DNA of 64,000 nt from positions 1 to 64,000 of the forward strand of contig CAYXBK010000004.1 in assembly GCA_964463165.1 (NCBI GenBank). Reading direction: 5' to 3'. Under the pieces are notes generated by a model. The model did no database searches. It was given only the letters and a program-made list of their open reading frames with translations, and had not been told where the DNA came from. Source of the DNA: UBA7236 sp964463165. Its GTDB lineage: Bacteria > Bacteroidota > Bacteroidia > Chitinophagales > BACL12. Shown one piece after another: positions 9,075 through 18,488 of this stretch; positions within the stretch are counted from its first letter, which is position 1, and each line of letters opens with the position of its first letter. The position numbers were made by a program, and so were the translations under genes.

Positions 9075-9152
9075 TTCGACAAGCTCACCATAAATTCGAC
9101 AAGCTCACCATAAATTCGGCAGGCTCACCATAAATTCGACAGGCTCACCATT
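9075..9152. repeat. 20-bp tandem repeat, four copies
   Basis: Four near-identical head-to-tail copies of a 20-bp unit, TTCGACAAGCTCACCATAAA, at 9075, 9095, 9115 and 9135. They differ by A/G changes, and the last is incomplete. The core TTCGACARGCTCACCAT is a dispersed repeat seen in many Gram-negative genomes. It is followed by pyrimidine-rich CTTCT repeats up to dnaG. Confidence 0.88.
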
Positions 9153-9235
9153 CACTCTTCTTACTTCTTCCTTCTGACTTCTCCCTTCTCCCATCTTTCT
9201 CCTCAATCCTTCTTCTTTTTCCTTATTTTTGATTC

Positions 9236-11161
9236 GTGATTTCAAAGGAGACAATAGCGAAAATTGTAGATACTGCAAGGATTGAGGAGGTGGTGAGTGA
9301 TTTTGTCAACCTCAAAAAACGGGGCGTCAATTATATCGGCCTCTGCCCTTTTCACAATGAAAAAACACCTTCATTTACAGTTTCTGCCGTAAAAGGAATT
9401 TACAAATGTTTCGGCTGCGGGAAATCTGGAAATGCCGTTTCATTTATTATGGAACATGAGCATTTTACTTACCGTGAAGCGCTTAAATATCTCGCAACAA
9501 AATACCAGATCGAAGTTGAGGAAAAAGAAAGGACAAATGAAGAGATCATTGCTGAAAATAAAAAAGAAAGTCTTTATATCATCAACAGCTTTGCGCAGAA
9601 TTATTTTTCAGAACAACTTTTACAACATGATGAAGGGAAAACAATCGGACTTTCGTATTTTGAAGAAAGAGGATTAAGAAAAGATACAATCGATAAATTT
9701 AAATTAGGTTATTGCCCTTCCGAAGGTGATGCATTTACGCAATTTGCAATTAAATCAGGTTTTCAACTGGAATTATTACAGCAACTCGGACTCACTTCGC
9801 AATACGGAAAAGATTTTTTCAGAGGCAGAGTATTATTTTCCATTCACAGCGTTTCCGGAAAAGTGCTGGGATTCGGCGGCCGCACTTTAAGTGCCGACAA
9901 AAAGATTCCAAAATATATTAATTCACCTGAAACAGAAATTTATTTCAAGAGCAAAATTGTTTACGGTATTTATCAGGCCCGGAAATCAATTGTTGAAAAA
10001 GATGAATGTTATTTGGTGGAAGGCTATATGGATGTGATTTCGTTGAGCCAGGCCGGGATTGAAAATGTTGTTGCATCTTCCGGCACCTCATTAACGCAGG
10101 ATCAGGTGCGATTAATAAAACGCTATTCATCGAATCTCACAATTTTATATGACGGCGACTCGGCGGGAGTTAAAGCAGCAGTAAGAGGATTGGATATTGC
10201 GCTTGAAGAAGGGCTCAATGTAAAAGTTGTTTTATTGCCTGCAGAACATGATCCGGATACTTATGTGCAGAAAGAGGGTGCGGAAGGATTAAGAAAATAT
10301 ATCGGCAACAATAAAAAAGACCTGATCCATTTAAAAACAGATCTCTTTCTTGAAGAAGCGCAAAATGATCCGGTAAAAATCGCAGGGATCATCAAAGATA
10401 TTGTTCACAGTATTTCTTTAATTCCTGATTCGATCACGCGGAGTTTATATATCAAACAAACATCACGTACGTTACAGGTTGAAGAACAATTATTAATTTC
10501 CGAAACAAATAAACTGCTCCGCAAAAAAGCGGTTGGTAAACTCGATGCAAATGATAAAGCATCGGCTGGAGAAGAATTGCCGCCTTTGCCAGCAAAAGAA
10601 CAGCAGCATTTTAAATTTCACCTCGACGAACCACAGGAGCGTGATATCGTACGCCTGCTGCTGGAAAACAGCAATTTTGAAATTGAAGGAGAGAATGCGA
10701 TCGGAAAAATTCTGCGCAATTTAAGTGATGTGGAGATCGACAATGATCTGTACCGGACAATTGTTGATGAATACCGTCGTTATTATGATAAAGAAGAATT
10801 TCTGCCACAGGTGCATTTTATCAATCATGAAAATGATTTGGTAAAAGCATTGGTGCTGGATCTTTTACAAACACCTTATGAATTAAGCGAGAACTGGCTG
10901 AAAATGCATGATGTAGCTGTAACCGACAAACAATTTCTGGTGCGAAAAGATATAATGAAATCTATTTCGATGCTGAAATTGAAAAAGATCCTGAAAATGA
11001 AAATGGATGTGGAAGCCCGTTTACAGGAATTGCAAAACGACCCGATACATAATAATATGGAAGAAATGATGTTGTGCCAGAAAGAAGTGATGGAATTGCA
11101 GGGTTATATTAAAAAATTATCCGGCGATACGGGCACTGTTGTAGTACCATCAAATAAATAA
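9236..11161 (+). CDS. dnaG: DNA primase DnaG
   Basis: A 641-residue primase that makes the RNA primers for DNA replication. It has a CHC2 zinc-binding domain at the N-terminus (Cys37, His40, Cys58, Cys61: GLCPFHNEKTPSF and CFGCG), the catalytic core, and a TOPRIM domain with YLVEGYMDVISL and the acidic ILYDGDSAG motif. The C-terminal region (about 440-641) would bind the DnaB helicase. Length fits the family. The start is GTG and gives the usual beginning MISKETIAKIVDTARIEEVV; a TATTTTTG -7-like box ends only five bases upstream, so the message may be nearly leaderless. The hydrolase gene follows after 6 bases. Confidence 0.97.
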   Translation: MISKETIAKIVDTARIEEVVSDFVNLKKRGVNYIGLCPFHNEKTPSFTVSAVKGIYKCFGCGKSGNAVSFIMEHEHFTYREALKYLATKYQIEVEEKERTNEEIIAENKKESLYIINSFAQNYFSEQLLQHDEGKTIGLSYFEERGLRKDTIDKFKLGYCPSEGDAFTQFAIKSGFQLELLQQLGLTSQYGKDFFRGRVLFSIHSVSGKVLGFGGRTLSADKKIPKYINSPETEIYFKSKIVYGIYQARKSIVEKDECYLVEGYMDVISLSQAGIENVVASSGTSLTQDQVRLIKRYSSNLTILYDGDSAGVKAAVRGLDIALEEGLNVKVVLLPAEHDPDTYVQKEGAEGLRKYIGNNKKDLIHLKTDLFLEEAQNDPVKIAGIIKDIVHSISLIPDSITRSLYIKQTSRTLQVEEQLLISETNKLLRKKAVGKLDANDKASAGEELPPLPAKEQQHFKFHLDEPQERDIVRLLLENSNFEIEGENAIGKILRNLSDVEIDNDLYRTIVDEYRRYYDKEEFLPQVHFINHENDLVKALVLDLLQTPYELSENWLKMHDVAVTDKQFLVRKDIMKSISMLKLKKILKMKMDVEARLQELQNDPIHNNMEEMMLCQKEVMELQGYIKKLSGDTGTVVVPSNK

Positions 11162-11167
11162 TAAGAG

Positions 11168-12061
11168 ATGAAATATTTTCTTTTGACTTTTCTTTTTGCA
11201 CTGATCAGCAGGTTTGCAATCGCATCAGACCATGTTTATTTCATCCGGCTGAATATTGATAATGAACGGATCGAATTAGGTGAATTTTCAAAAACAGTTC
11301 GCAAACACGTAACGAGCTCTTTCAAACTGAGCGATTCATTTGAAAAATCATCGGAAATTTTGCAATCATTTTTTCAGGCTCATGCACCTGCTTCCGAATC
11401 ACCTGATATTTTATTTTTCATTCACGCCATGTGGGGATCAAATAATCAATTCGTCCGTTCACAGGTTTTAGATTTTAAAGCATCTTATATTGAGGCGGCA
11501 GACAGTCCTGTTCAAACTGTTTTCTATGTTTTATGGGATACACGGCCTGCAACCTATTACGGTAATCAAAAAAATGCGGAGGCTTCCTCTGCCCTTCTTC
11601 ACAAATTAGTTGAACTGCTTACAGCAATGAATACAGAGCAGGAATATCATTTCAATATGATGTGTCATTCAATGGGAAATAAAGTATTTTTTGAAATGCT
11701 TGATAATTCTGTTTTTGACAAACAGGTTTTCGACCATATCTTTTTCGCAGCGCCTGATGTTGATGAAGAAGTATTGTATAAACCTGATGTTCTGCAAAAT
11801 CTTGAAATAATTTCAGGAAATACGTTTATTCTCTACAATAAACATGATAATCTTCTTTTATTATCAGAGGTGCGGAATGGCTATAAACCTCTTGGATTGC
11901 AGCCGGACCTGAATTTTTCGAACGAGCATCCCGAGATTCAATTTGTGAATTGCAGTTTTCTCACAGACAATAACAAATTTCCGAGTAATATGACGGGCCA
12001 TTTATATTACAGCACCAGCATCGCAACAAAAAGAAAAATTAAGGAATTGCTCAGCTTATAA
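11168..12061 (+). CDS. Secreted alpha/beta hydrolase (DUF900/COG4782-like)
   Basis: A 297-residue protein with a signal peptide (about 1-19, ending FAIAS). It shows an alpha/beta-hydrolase pattern: a strand and oxyanion region ILFFIHAMWG near residue 80, the nucleophile elbow MMCHSMGN with Ser168, and the strand HIFFAAPDVDEE where DUF900-type esterases carry an acidic residue. A histidine in FPSNMTGHLYY near residue 277 may complete the triad. The substrate is unknown. It starts 6 bases after dnaG stops, so the two are probably cotranscribed, though I see no functional link. Confidence 0.75.
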   Translation: MKYFLLTFLFALISRFAIASDHVYFIRLNIDNERIELGEFSKTVRKHVTSSFKLSDSFEKSSEILQSFFQAHAPASESPDILFFIHAMWGSNNQFVRSQVLDFKASYIEAADSPVQTVFYVLWDTRPATYYGNQKNAEASSALLHKLVELLTAMNTEQEYHFNMMCHSMGNKVFFEMLDNSVFDKQVFDHIFFAAPDVDEEVLYKPDVLQNLEIISGNTFILYNKHDNLLLLSEVRNGYKPLGLQPDLNFSNEHPEIQFVNCSFLTDNNKFPSNMTGHLYYSTSIATKRKIKELLSL

Positions 12062-12105
12062 CTGACTGCTGCAACTACCTGCTGTTATCACCAACCGCCA
12101 ACTGT

Positions 12106-12399
12106 TCAATCAACCCTGAACCAGTTTCTTTCCTTCACTTTAAATCCGAGTTCGCGATATAAATCAACAAGATCGTCCCATTCTGTCATTTCCAGTTTAT
12201 GAATCAAAGGCCATGCTTCGTCAAACCAGTATTCTTCATCCGGTTTTATCGGTCGTGATTTATCAAGTGCCAGTTCGGTAATGTTCAATGCGGTTTCCAT
12301 GATATTAATTGGTGCATGCATTTTTGTATCAAATCTGTTTGCGTGGCGATATTCAGTTAATCGTTTTCTGAGAAGAGATGTTAATCCTGAGAGTGTCAT
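12106..12399 (-). CDS. Small conserved-looking hypothetical protein
   Basis: A 97-residue protein I do not recognise. I chose the ATG at 12399 (MTLSGLTSLLRKRL). The open frame runs further upstream, but that part is simply translation of the GTTCTGA heptad repeat (SELRTQN over and over). The protein is soluble, with an acidic centre (KPDEEYWFDEAWPLIHKLEM) and an aromatic C-terminus (ERNWFRVD). No signal peptide or membrane segment. Codon use looks like that of neighbouring real genes. It is convergent with the hydrolase gene. Confidence 0.6.
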   Translation of the reverse strand: MTLSGLTSLLRKRLTEYRHANRFDTKMHAPINIMETALNITELALDKSRPIKPDEEYWFDEAWPLIHKLEMTEWDDLVDLYRELGFKVKERNWFRVD

Positions 12400-12401
12400 G
12401 G

Positions 12402-12454
12402 TGAGTTCTGAGTTCTGAGTTCTGAGTTCTGAGTTCTGAGTTCTGAGTTCTGAA
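12402..12454. repeat. Heptad tandem repeat, GTTCTGA
   Basis: About seven nearly perfect copies of GTTCTGA, directly abutting the start codon of the 97-residue protein on the minus strand. The plus strand contains TGA in every unit. It would lie in the 5' untranslated region of that gene. Confidence 0.92.
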
Positions 12455-12580
12455 ATTGTTTTATCAATAAACAAGTTCAAATAAAATAAAAATTTTAAAT
12501 CAAATTAGGCATAGTTAAAATTGCGTTTGACTGAACCTCAAACGTCGTGAACACCCGAACACTTGAACACTTGCCTGCAT

Positions 12581-14860
12581 TCATAACTTCACCGCATACT
12601 TCACTGTTAAATTCCGCGGTGCTTCCATGATTGCCGGCCGCAGTGTATATGCCCGGTTTAAAAGATTATTACAGATAAGTGAGACTTCATTTTTACCATT
12701 AAATAAATAAGCGAGCCGCATATCTATGACTGCATCACCATTGTTATGTTCATCGCGATATTCCTGTAAGCCGGGAATAATATAAATATCATTATCGTCA
12801 CCCGGTAAATCAAAAACAGGATCAACAAATGCCGCATCCACTGCTTCCATAAAACTGTAATAATTAAATGTGAGCCCGACACGGAATTTTTTAATTGTGG
12901 ATTCAGCATCAAACTTCACAGTATTCTTAAACCGGTATTTTAAAATATTATAATCAGCACTTGAACTTGCATCCTGTATGGAATCAAATTCCTGAAATTT
13001 CGGATCGATCCAGGTATATCCTGCAATTAAAGTTGTAGGCACACTTCCTAATTTCCCTTCACCAAAAACCGAAATCTCCGAACCGATGATTCTTGTATTT
13101 CCGATATTCAAAGATTTAAATCCGGGTAATTCAATCACACCGATCGGATAAAAATCAAATGTAAATTCCATCATATCGAAATATTCATTCACAAATCCGC
13201 TTAAATCTGCATAACCTCTCCATTCCGAAATTTTAAAGCCCTGTTTAATTCCCAATTCTGCACTCCAACCATTTTCCGATTTTAAATCCGGATTGGGATA
13301 AATGGTTAAGGCACTGACATAGGTTGAAATATATTTTTCGGCAATTGTGGGAAAACGGTATCCCTGCCCCCACGATGCTCTCAAATAGGTATATGCGCCT
13401 GCCTGATAATTTGCGCCCAAACGGAACACCGGTCGCGACTCATTTAAATTTTCAATCTGGTTAAATTCATACCGCACACCGGCTGATACATTCAATTTAT
13501 CAAACATTTTTTTATCAAATTGTGCATATGCTGCTTCATTGGAAGAATGAAATAAGGAATCGCCGTAAATTTCTGCCGAAACAGTTGTATAACTTGCGAG
13601 CACTCCGGTGGAAAAAACCGTATTGAAACGGTCGAGATGTTTTTGATACTGATATTCCCCATAAAACAAATCATTGAAATTACTTTGCTCTGTTGTAAGA
13701 GTGGCATTATGATTCCCGTAATAGCGCATTAATATTTTATGCCTGTTCCCCTGTTTATCATAATAATTTAAATACGGATCCACAGTTATTTTATAGCCGC
13801 GGTTTATTGCAATTGTATTTGGAGCAGGAATATATAAACCGGTATCAATATCGCTCCAGAAAAAGAAAGTTGACGAGCGGCTCAGTTGCACATTTGTATT
13901 TAATCCGACGGCAAGATTATTATTGATACGAAATCTTGTGTTTACATTTGCCCGTGCCCTTCTGCTGTAAATATCTTTTAAATAAGAATCCTGATTCATC
14001 ATATATGCACCGGTCACCAAATCGAATTTTCCGAATTTCTGTCGATGTGCAAAACTTGCACCTGCTGCAAACGGAAAATTATCACCCCACCATTTTTGCG
14101 CCGTATCCTGCGGTGTAAAATAAACGCCGTTGAAAAATGAAAATTTCGTTTCGGGTGTGGAAGTCGGGTAAGCAGTGCGCACATTTATAATTCCGTTTAA
14201 TGCGCTCGATCCGTATAATGCACTTGAAGCGCCTTTAATAATTTCCACCTGTTCAATATTTTCAATCGGAATAAAATCCCATGAAGTGAATGCGGCATCT
14301 CCGGTAAGCATCGGCAAATCATCCATTAATAATAAAACCCGGCTGCCGGCACCATAACTATATCCCGAACCTCCGCGAATATTTGCCTGTCCGTCAATCA
14401 CACATACGCCCGGCATACGCTGTAACGACTGATCGAGTTTTACATCATTTGCATTTTCGATCAATGAACTTTTCAATACATCAATTGAAACGGTTTCTTC
14501 GCCTAATTTCTTTTCGAATTTACTTCCCGTTACAACAATTGTATTTAATATACCGGCATCGGGTTCAAGCGAAAAATCTATTTGTACAACTGAATTAATT
14601 ATTAATTCCATTTCTCTTGTTTGAGCAACATAACCAACATAGCTTACTTTTAAGATAAATGTGCCTGGTATTGAAACAAGTTGATACGAACCATTTAAAT
14701 CCGTTACGGTTCCGTTTTGGTCGCTCAAAACCACGCTCGCACCAATCAATGGTTCTTTTGTTTGCGAATCCGTAATTGTTCCGTTAATAATGGAAAGTGA
14801 ATTTTGAGAAAAAGAAATTGTATGAATTGCGATGCTGAGGAAAAAAACTATTTTGTTCAT
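12581..14860 (-). CDS. TonB-dependent outer-membrane receptor
   Basis: A 759-residue receptor importing an unidentified substrate across the outer membrane with TonB energy. The start at 14860 gives a signal peptide ending near ISFSQN. Residues about 22-105 are a CarboxypepD_reg-like domain (INGTITDSQTKEPLIGASVV). The plug domain follows (about 110-230, with LQRMPGVCVIDGQANIRGGS and VEIIKGASSALYGSSALNG), then a beta-barrel ending in LTVKYAVKL. There is no SusD partner, so a metal chelate or vitamin such as B12 is more likely than a glycan. I see no cobalamin riboswitch in front of it. A structured RNA-like element on the same strand lies just upstream (14936-15052). Confidence 0.92.
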   Translation of the reverse strand: MNKIVFFLSIAIHTISFSQNSLSIINGTITDSQTKEPLIGASVVLSDQNGTVTDLNGSYQLVSIPGTFILKVSYVGYVAQTREMELIINSVVQIDFSLEPDAGILNTIVVTGSKFEKKLGEETVSIDVLKSSLIENANDVKLDQSLQRMPGVCVIDGQANIRGGSGYSYGAGSRVLLLMDDLPMLTGDAAFTSWDFIPIENIEQVEIIKGASSALYGSSALNGIINVRTAYPTSTPETKFSFFNGVYFTPQDTAQKWWGDNFPFAAGASFAHRQKFGKFDLVTGAYMMNQDSYLKDIYSRRARANVNTRFRINNNLAVGLNTNVQLSRSSTFFFWSDIDTGLYIPAPNTIAINRGYKITVDPYLNYYDKQGNRHKILMRYYGNHNATLTTEQSNFNDLFYGEYQYQKHLDRFNTVFSTGVLASYTTVSAEIYGDSLFHSSNEAAYAQFDKKMFDKLNVSAGVRYEFNQIENLNESRPVFRLGANYQAGAYTYLRASWGQGYRFPTIAEKYISTYVSALTIYPNPDLKSENGWSAELGIKQGFKISEWRGYADLSGFVNEYFDMMEFTFDFYPIGVIELPGFKSLNIGNTRIIGSEISVFGEGKLGSVPTTLIAGYTWIDPKFQEFDSIQDASSSADYNILKYRFKNTVKFDAESTIKKFRVGLTFNYYSFMEAVDAAFVDPVFDLPGDDNDIYIIPGLQEYRDEHNNGDAVIDMRLAYLFNGKNEVSLICNNLLNRAYTLRPAIMEAPRNLTVKYAVKL

Positions 14861-14935
14861 ATGGCTGTGTTGTGCGAAGTAAAGATAAGGAGTGATGACT
14901 AATACATGAAGCATGACATATAGCAGAGTAAAAAA

Positions 14936-15052
14936 TGGGAGCAACAACCTAAGCGTTCCTTCGTTACGGCACACCGGCTATCCGTTCCAACTCCGCCACA
15001 GATGCCGCTCCGCATACCCTCAGCGTGGTTTCCACTTCTATCCGGGCTAAGA
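14936..15052 (-). ncRNA. Bacteroidota-type structured RNA element (Flavo-1-like, name uncertain)
   Basis: On the minus strand the segment opens TTAGCCCGGATAGAAGTGG, has a GC-rich variable middle, then GGAACGGATAGCCGG, and ends GTTGCTCCCATTTTTTA. The pairing of an AGCCCGGATAGAAGTGG block with a later CGGATAGCCGG block and a terminal GCTCC-T-rich tail is a pattern I associate with a conserved noncoding element of Bacteroidota. I cannot confirm the family name. No protein-coding frame fits. It lies 75 bases upstream of the receptor start on the same strand, so it could be a separate RNA or a leader. Confidence 0.5.
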
Positions 15053-15143
15053 AGAAACTGTGCAGCCTGCACAAGTCAAATTTTGTAAAGGAAAAATATT
15101 CGTTTTGTTTTATCCTTCATATCTTTAAATTTCAATCACAACA

Positions 15144-16019
15144 ATGAAAACAAATCTTTTTTTACTCTTTCTTGTGCTCGCTCTCAATGCAGAAAGCCAA
15201 AATCAACTCTCTGAGATATCACTTTATAATTTAGCCGCCCTCGGAACTATGGCAGCAGTAAATCCAACAGATAATGAAGATTATTTTCGAAAACTTGATT
15301 CACTTCGCACACCAGAGTTGAATCCAATTGTAGATGGCTTGATTGCGATGGGCCATGCAGATACAAGTGTGATACAGGTACGTTTCCTGGCGAGGCCTGC
15401 AGATCAGGAACTTGTTTGGTGGTATATTATTTATCAATTAAGGGGGGATGATGCACCTGCTACCAAAGAAGCACAACTTAAATTAATAAAAGAGGAATTA
15501 GTTGCTGACCATGATACGAATTTACTCCTTCATAATTATTACTATTTACTACACGGCAGTATTTCCATGCTGTTTAATGAAGCCGACCTGAGTGATTATA
15601 ATTATGATATGGAGAAATTGGGATTTAAAAATGATACTGAAAAAGCGATCTTTTTCTTTGGTTTTACAAAATCATTTACGGAACGATTCCTTGTATTAGG
15701 TATGATGAAGAACCTTTCCAAACTAAATGAATTTGCTAAGAGAATGCCTTTGATAAACGACCATCAATATTATTATTATACCAATTTCGATTACCCCGAC
15801 TTTGAATGGGATGATGATGGGAAAAAATCAACCTTCAATACAGTTTATATCGGAAAATATTACAGCGTTCTCATTACGCATATGAATGCATTAGCCGAGG
15901 ATGATAAAAAGGAAGCGGCAAGAATCCTTTATTATAAATCTATTTTAAATATGCCCGCCTATTATAAATATTCGAATGCTGAAAAGGACCTGAAAGCCAT
16001 GTATAAGGAGATGAATTAG
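15144..16019 (+). CDS. Hypothetical secreted protein
   Basis: A 291-residue protein I do not recognise. The signal peptide MKTNLFLLFLVLALNAESQN suggests export to the periplasm or beyond. The mature part is acidic, rich in tyrosine and asparagine, and appears largely alpha-helical (KEAQLKLIKEELVAD, DKKEAARILYYKSIL), without cysteines or a T9SS domain. It stands alone, divergent from the TonB receptor, and is followed by a clear hairpin terminator. Confidence 0.7.
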   Translation: MKTNLFLLFLVLALNAESQNQLSEISLYNLAALGTMAAVNPTDNEDYFRKLDSLRTPELNPIVDGLIAMGHADTSVIQVRFLARPADQELVWWYIIYQLRGDDAPATKEAQLKLIKEELVADHDTNLLLHNYYYLLHGSISMLFNEADLSDYNYDMEKLGFKNDTEKAIFFFGFTKSFTERFLVLGMMKNLSKLNEFAKRMPLINDHQYYYYTNFDYPDFEWDDDGKKSTFNTVYIGKYYSVLITHMNALAEDDKKEAARILYYKSILNMPAYYKYSNAEKDLKAMYKEMN

Positions 16020-16110
16020 TAATTGTAACGCTCCATTTCAATTTTAATAAAAGGCAGTTGGAGACTGCGAACACTGTTACCTAGTCTGAGACTACGCAGA
16101 GCAAAGCATA

Positions 16111-16143
16111 AAAAAAGCGATCCGCCGCAGGCCGATCGCTTTT
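16111..16143. terminator. Bidirectional intrinsic terminator
   Basis: AAAAGCGATC (16113-16122) pairs with GATCGCTTTT (16134-16143) around a GC-rich loop. The A-run on one side and T-run on the other let it work in both directions. It lies about 90 bases after the stop of the secreted protein at 16019. Confidence 0.82.
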
Positions 16144-16178
16144 AGAAATCACTATTTGAATGCGATTAAAATTCATTC

Positions 16179-16227
16179 AAAAAAAAACACATAAGCACAC
16201 GCTGTTTTTTATGGGCCTATGTGTTTA
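16179..16227 (-). terminator. Terminator after the MopE-repeat gene
   Basis: On the minus strand AAACACATA and TATGTGTTT (plus positions 16218-16226 and 16185-16193) form a hairpin followed by a run of nine T. It lies 15 bases after the stop codon at 16242. Confidence 0.78.
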
Positions 16228-16241
16228 AATATGAATTGCTT

Positions 16242-17600
16242 TTATTTCTGAATCATCAATTGTTTCACCACCACACCATCTTCAACCACCAGTTGCAACT
16301 GATACATACCTGATGCAAAATTCATCAGGTCGATTTGTTTCACAATTGACGCAGTACTTGAAATTGTTTCGGAATAAATTAATTGTCCGACATTATTATA
16401 AATTTCAAGTTGTGAACTTTGATCCGGATTGATCATCGAAATATCAATATTCACCAATCCTGAACTTGGAACCGGATATAAATGAATTGAAGCGGATGTT
16501 GAAATATTATCAACTCCGACATTTTCGTCAATCGCTTCATCGCAATCATCATCCACACCATTTAATAATTCAGGTGCCCCCGGATAAATATTTTCATCTG
16601 TATCATCGCAGTCGCTGCTGTTGTCTGAATAACCGGTCGGCACACTGCATGCAAGATCGGTAATTGCTGCATTTCCGTAACCATCACCATCCGCATCTGC
16701 GTAATAAGTTGTTTCAACACCTTCATCCGTATTTCCATCACAATTATCATCAATTTCATTACATACTTCCGTTGCATCAGGATTTACATAGGCGTTTGAA
16801 TCATCACAATCATCTGCATTTTCAGAATATCCTGTCGGAACATCTCCCGGAACAGCGATCGTAATATCCGGATTTCCGAAATTATCACCATCTGCATCCT
16901 CATAATACGTATAGATCAAACTATTATCGATCAACAGAACATCATCAATATAGTAGGAATTATCACCATCAATCGAATAAAAATCAATCGCACCCAAATT
17001 TCCGTCATACGCAAAACTGAAAACAAATGCGCCATTGATATAATAATCAATTGTATTTGCATCCAGGTCGATAATATGATCTACCAGAAACCATTCATCA
17101 ACAGGATATAAAAAATCGAAATAATCCGGAACAGTTGTAGTGCCTTCACCGGAAGGAGCAGGAACACCCACATCGTACAATCCGAATAACACTTCCATAT
17201 TCCATGCAATACCAGGCGTTTCAGATTCCTGAATATTATAATAACCTGTTGCACCATCCGGCAACATCATATACCATTGCAGGCGCCAAACGCCGGAACT
17301 CTGATTTCCCAATTTCAAAATCACGTCCTTGATTCCGCCCGGTTCGATATACAGGGAATTATCTCCTGAATGCGATTCATCATCATTCACCAGCGCATCA
17401 TCTGCACCGCCGTCAGAATTTGACCACGTAGTCCACCACGAACATTGCGGGCCAAGATATTCGCCGGCCGTATACGAATCGAAATCATCGCAAAGGGTTG
17501 CGCCGGGAATCATGCATGTCGGGTCCGGCTGCGCCTGCAGCGTGCTGCCGCAGATAAGAAAGGATAAAAGGGCAATGAAGGAGTAGAAATATTTCGTCAT
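16242..17600 (-). CDS. Secreted protein with LamG-like domain, MopE-type metal-binding repeats and T9SS domain
   Basis: A 452-residue exported protein. The signal peptide ends near TLQAQP. Residues about 35-225 look like a concanavalin-type (LamG) sandwich with many acidic turns (YYINGAFVFSFAYDGN). Residues about 235-360 hold two or three MopE-type repeats, DADGDNFGNP...DDCDDSNAYVNPDATEVC and the matching DADGDGYGN...DCDDTDENIYPGA, whose clustered Asp and Cys suggest calcium or other metal binding. Residues about 372-452 are a T9SS type A sorting domain (IHLYPVPSSGLVNIDI). Likely a surface or secreted binding protein. The ligand is unknown. Confidence 0.87.
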   Translation of the reverse strand: MTKYFYSFIALLSFLICGSTLQAQPDPTCMIPGATLCDDFDSYTAGEYLGPQCSWWTTWSNSDGGADDALVNDDESHSGDNSLYIEPGGIKDVILKLGNQSSGVWRLQWYMMLPDGATGYYNIQESETPGIAWNMEVLFGLYDVGVPAPSGEGTTTVPDYFDFLYPVDEWFLVDHIIDLDANTIDYYINGAFVFSFAYDGNLGAIDFYSIDGDNSYYIDDVLLIDNSLIYTYYEDADGDNFGNPDITIAVPGDVPTGYSENADDCDDSNAYVNPDATEVCNEIDDNCDGNTDEGVETTYYADADGDGYGNAAITDLACSVPTGYSDNSSDCDDTDENIYPGAPELLNGVDDDCDEAIDENVGVDNISTSASIHLYPVPSSGLVNIDISMINPDQSSQLEIYNNVGQLIYSETISSTASIVKQIDLMNFASGMYQLQLVVEDGVVVKQLMIQK

Positions 17601-17726
17601 AGCTATAGATTTTAACTAAAATTAAGAATTAAGTAACAAATTTCCAATACAGCATGTGGATTAATCTGAGATATGAAATTGAAGCCCTTTCATTCCGGCT
17701 ACATAAACAAAATTTCTCAATTAACT

Positions 17727-18488
17727 TCAGTCCGTTAGTGCATTTTCATTTTTGTTTTTCGCTATTGCATAAATGATCAAACCGGAAAGAATGGACAATA
17801 AAACAATCGACGAACCGATCGTTCCAAAATTTAATCCGCCTTTTTCCACGGGCTTTGTCAGAAAATCACCGAAAGTTGCACCGAAAGGCCGGGTTAAAAC
17901 AAATGCAAGCCAGAATAATAAAATATGTGAAATGGATGTCAGATAATATGCAATGATGATCAGTAATAATAAACCGCCAATCAGCAACGCTCCGCCTGAA
18001 AATCCAAGCCCCGAACTATCTGCAAGAAAATCACCCAGTGCAGTACCGAGTGTATTTGAAAATAATATCGTAAACCAATAAAATAATTCGGCACGGAATG
18101 ACCGGATATTTGAAACTGACAATGATTTTTCAGTCAGGCGCCAGATAATAAGGATTGTGATCAGCAAAGAAATCAGAATAAGTGTACCATTCAAATATCC
18201 TAAACCCAATGTGCGGTCCATATAATCCGACATGGTTGTACCGGCAGTACTTGTGCTTAAAATCACGAGCCAATAAATAACTGGATAAAAAGACCGCACG
18301 GATAATTGTACAATTAAGCTCGCAATAAAAAAACCAAAAAAAATCATCGTGCTGGCACCATATCCGATATGCATCGTCATGGATAATAAATCGCCTCCGG
18401 TTTCACCAAGTGTTGTGGCTGCAATTTTGGTGATCCAAAATAAAAATGTTATTTCCGGAAGCTTATTCGCAATTGCTGGCTTTTGCAT
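17727..18488 (-). CDS. Membrane protein with DUF347 repeats (COG4705)
   Basis: A 253-residue integral membrane protein. I start at the ATG at 18488; the frame extends nine codons to a TTG. It contains four internal repeats of the COG4705/DUF347 type, each with a T-x-G-x-x-x-x-D motif at a membrane segment: TTLGETGGDLL, STAGTTMSDYM, NTLGTALGDFL and RPFGATFGDFL. Eight or so hydrophobic spans are apparent. The family is described as an uncharacterised membrane-anchored protein. The repeated Asp in each span suggests a transport role, but this is inference. Confidence 0.82.
   Translation of the reverse strand: MQKPAIANKLPEITFLFWITKIAATTLGETGGDLLSMTMHIGYGASTMIFFGFFIASLIVQLSVRSFYPVIYWLVILSTSTAGTTMSDYMDRTLGLGYLNGTLILISLLITILIIWRLTEKSLSVSNIRSFRAELFYWFTILFSNTLGTALGDFLADSSGLGFSGGALLIGGLLLLIIIAYYLTSISHILLFWLAFVLTRPFGATFGDFLTKPVEKGGLNFGTIGSSIVLLSILSGLIIYAIAKNKNENALTD

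Noticed and set aside
12400..12480. N-terminal extension of the 97-residue protein (SELRTQN repeats)
   Set aside because: It is only translation of GTTCTGA heptads read in three-copy cycles; the ATG at 12399 is a normal start.
12581..14860. TonB receptor as BtuB
   Set aside because: It has no cobalamin riboswitch in front and is 8 kb from the B12 operon. The substrate cannot be read from sequence, so no symbol was given.
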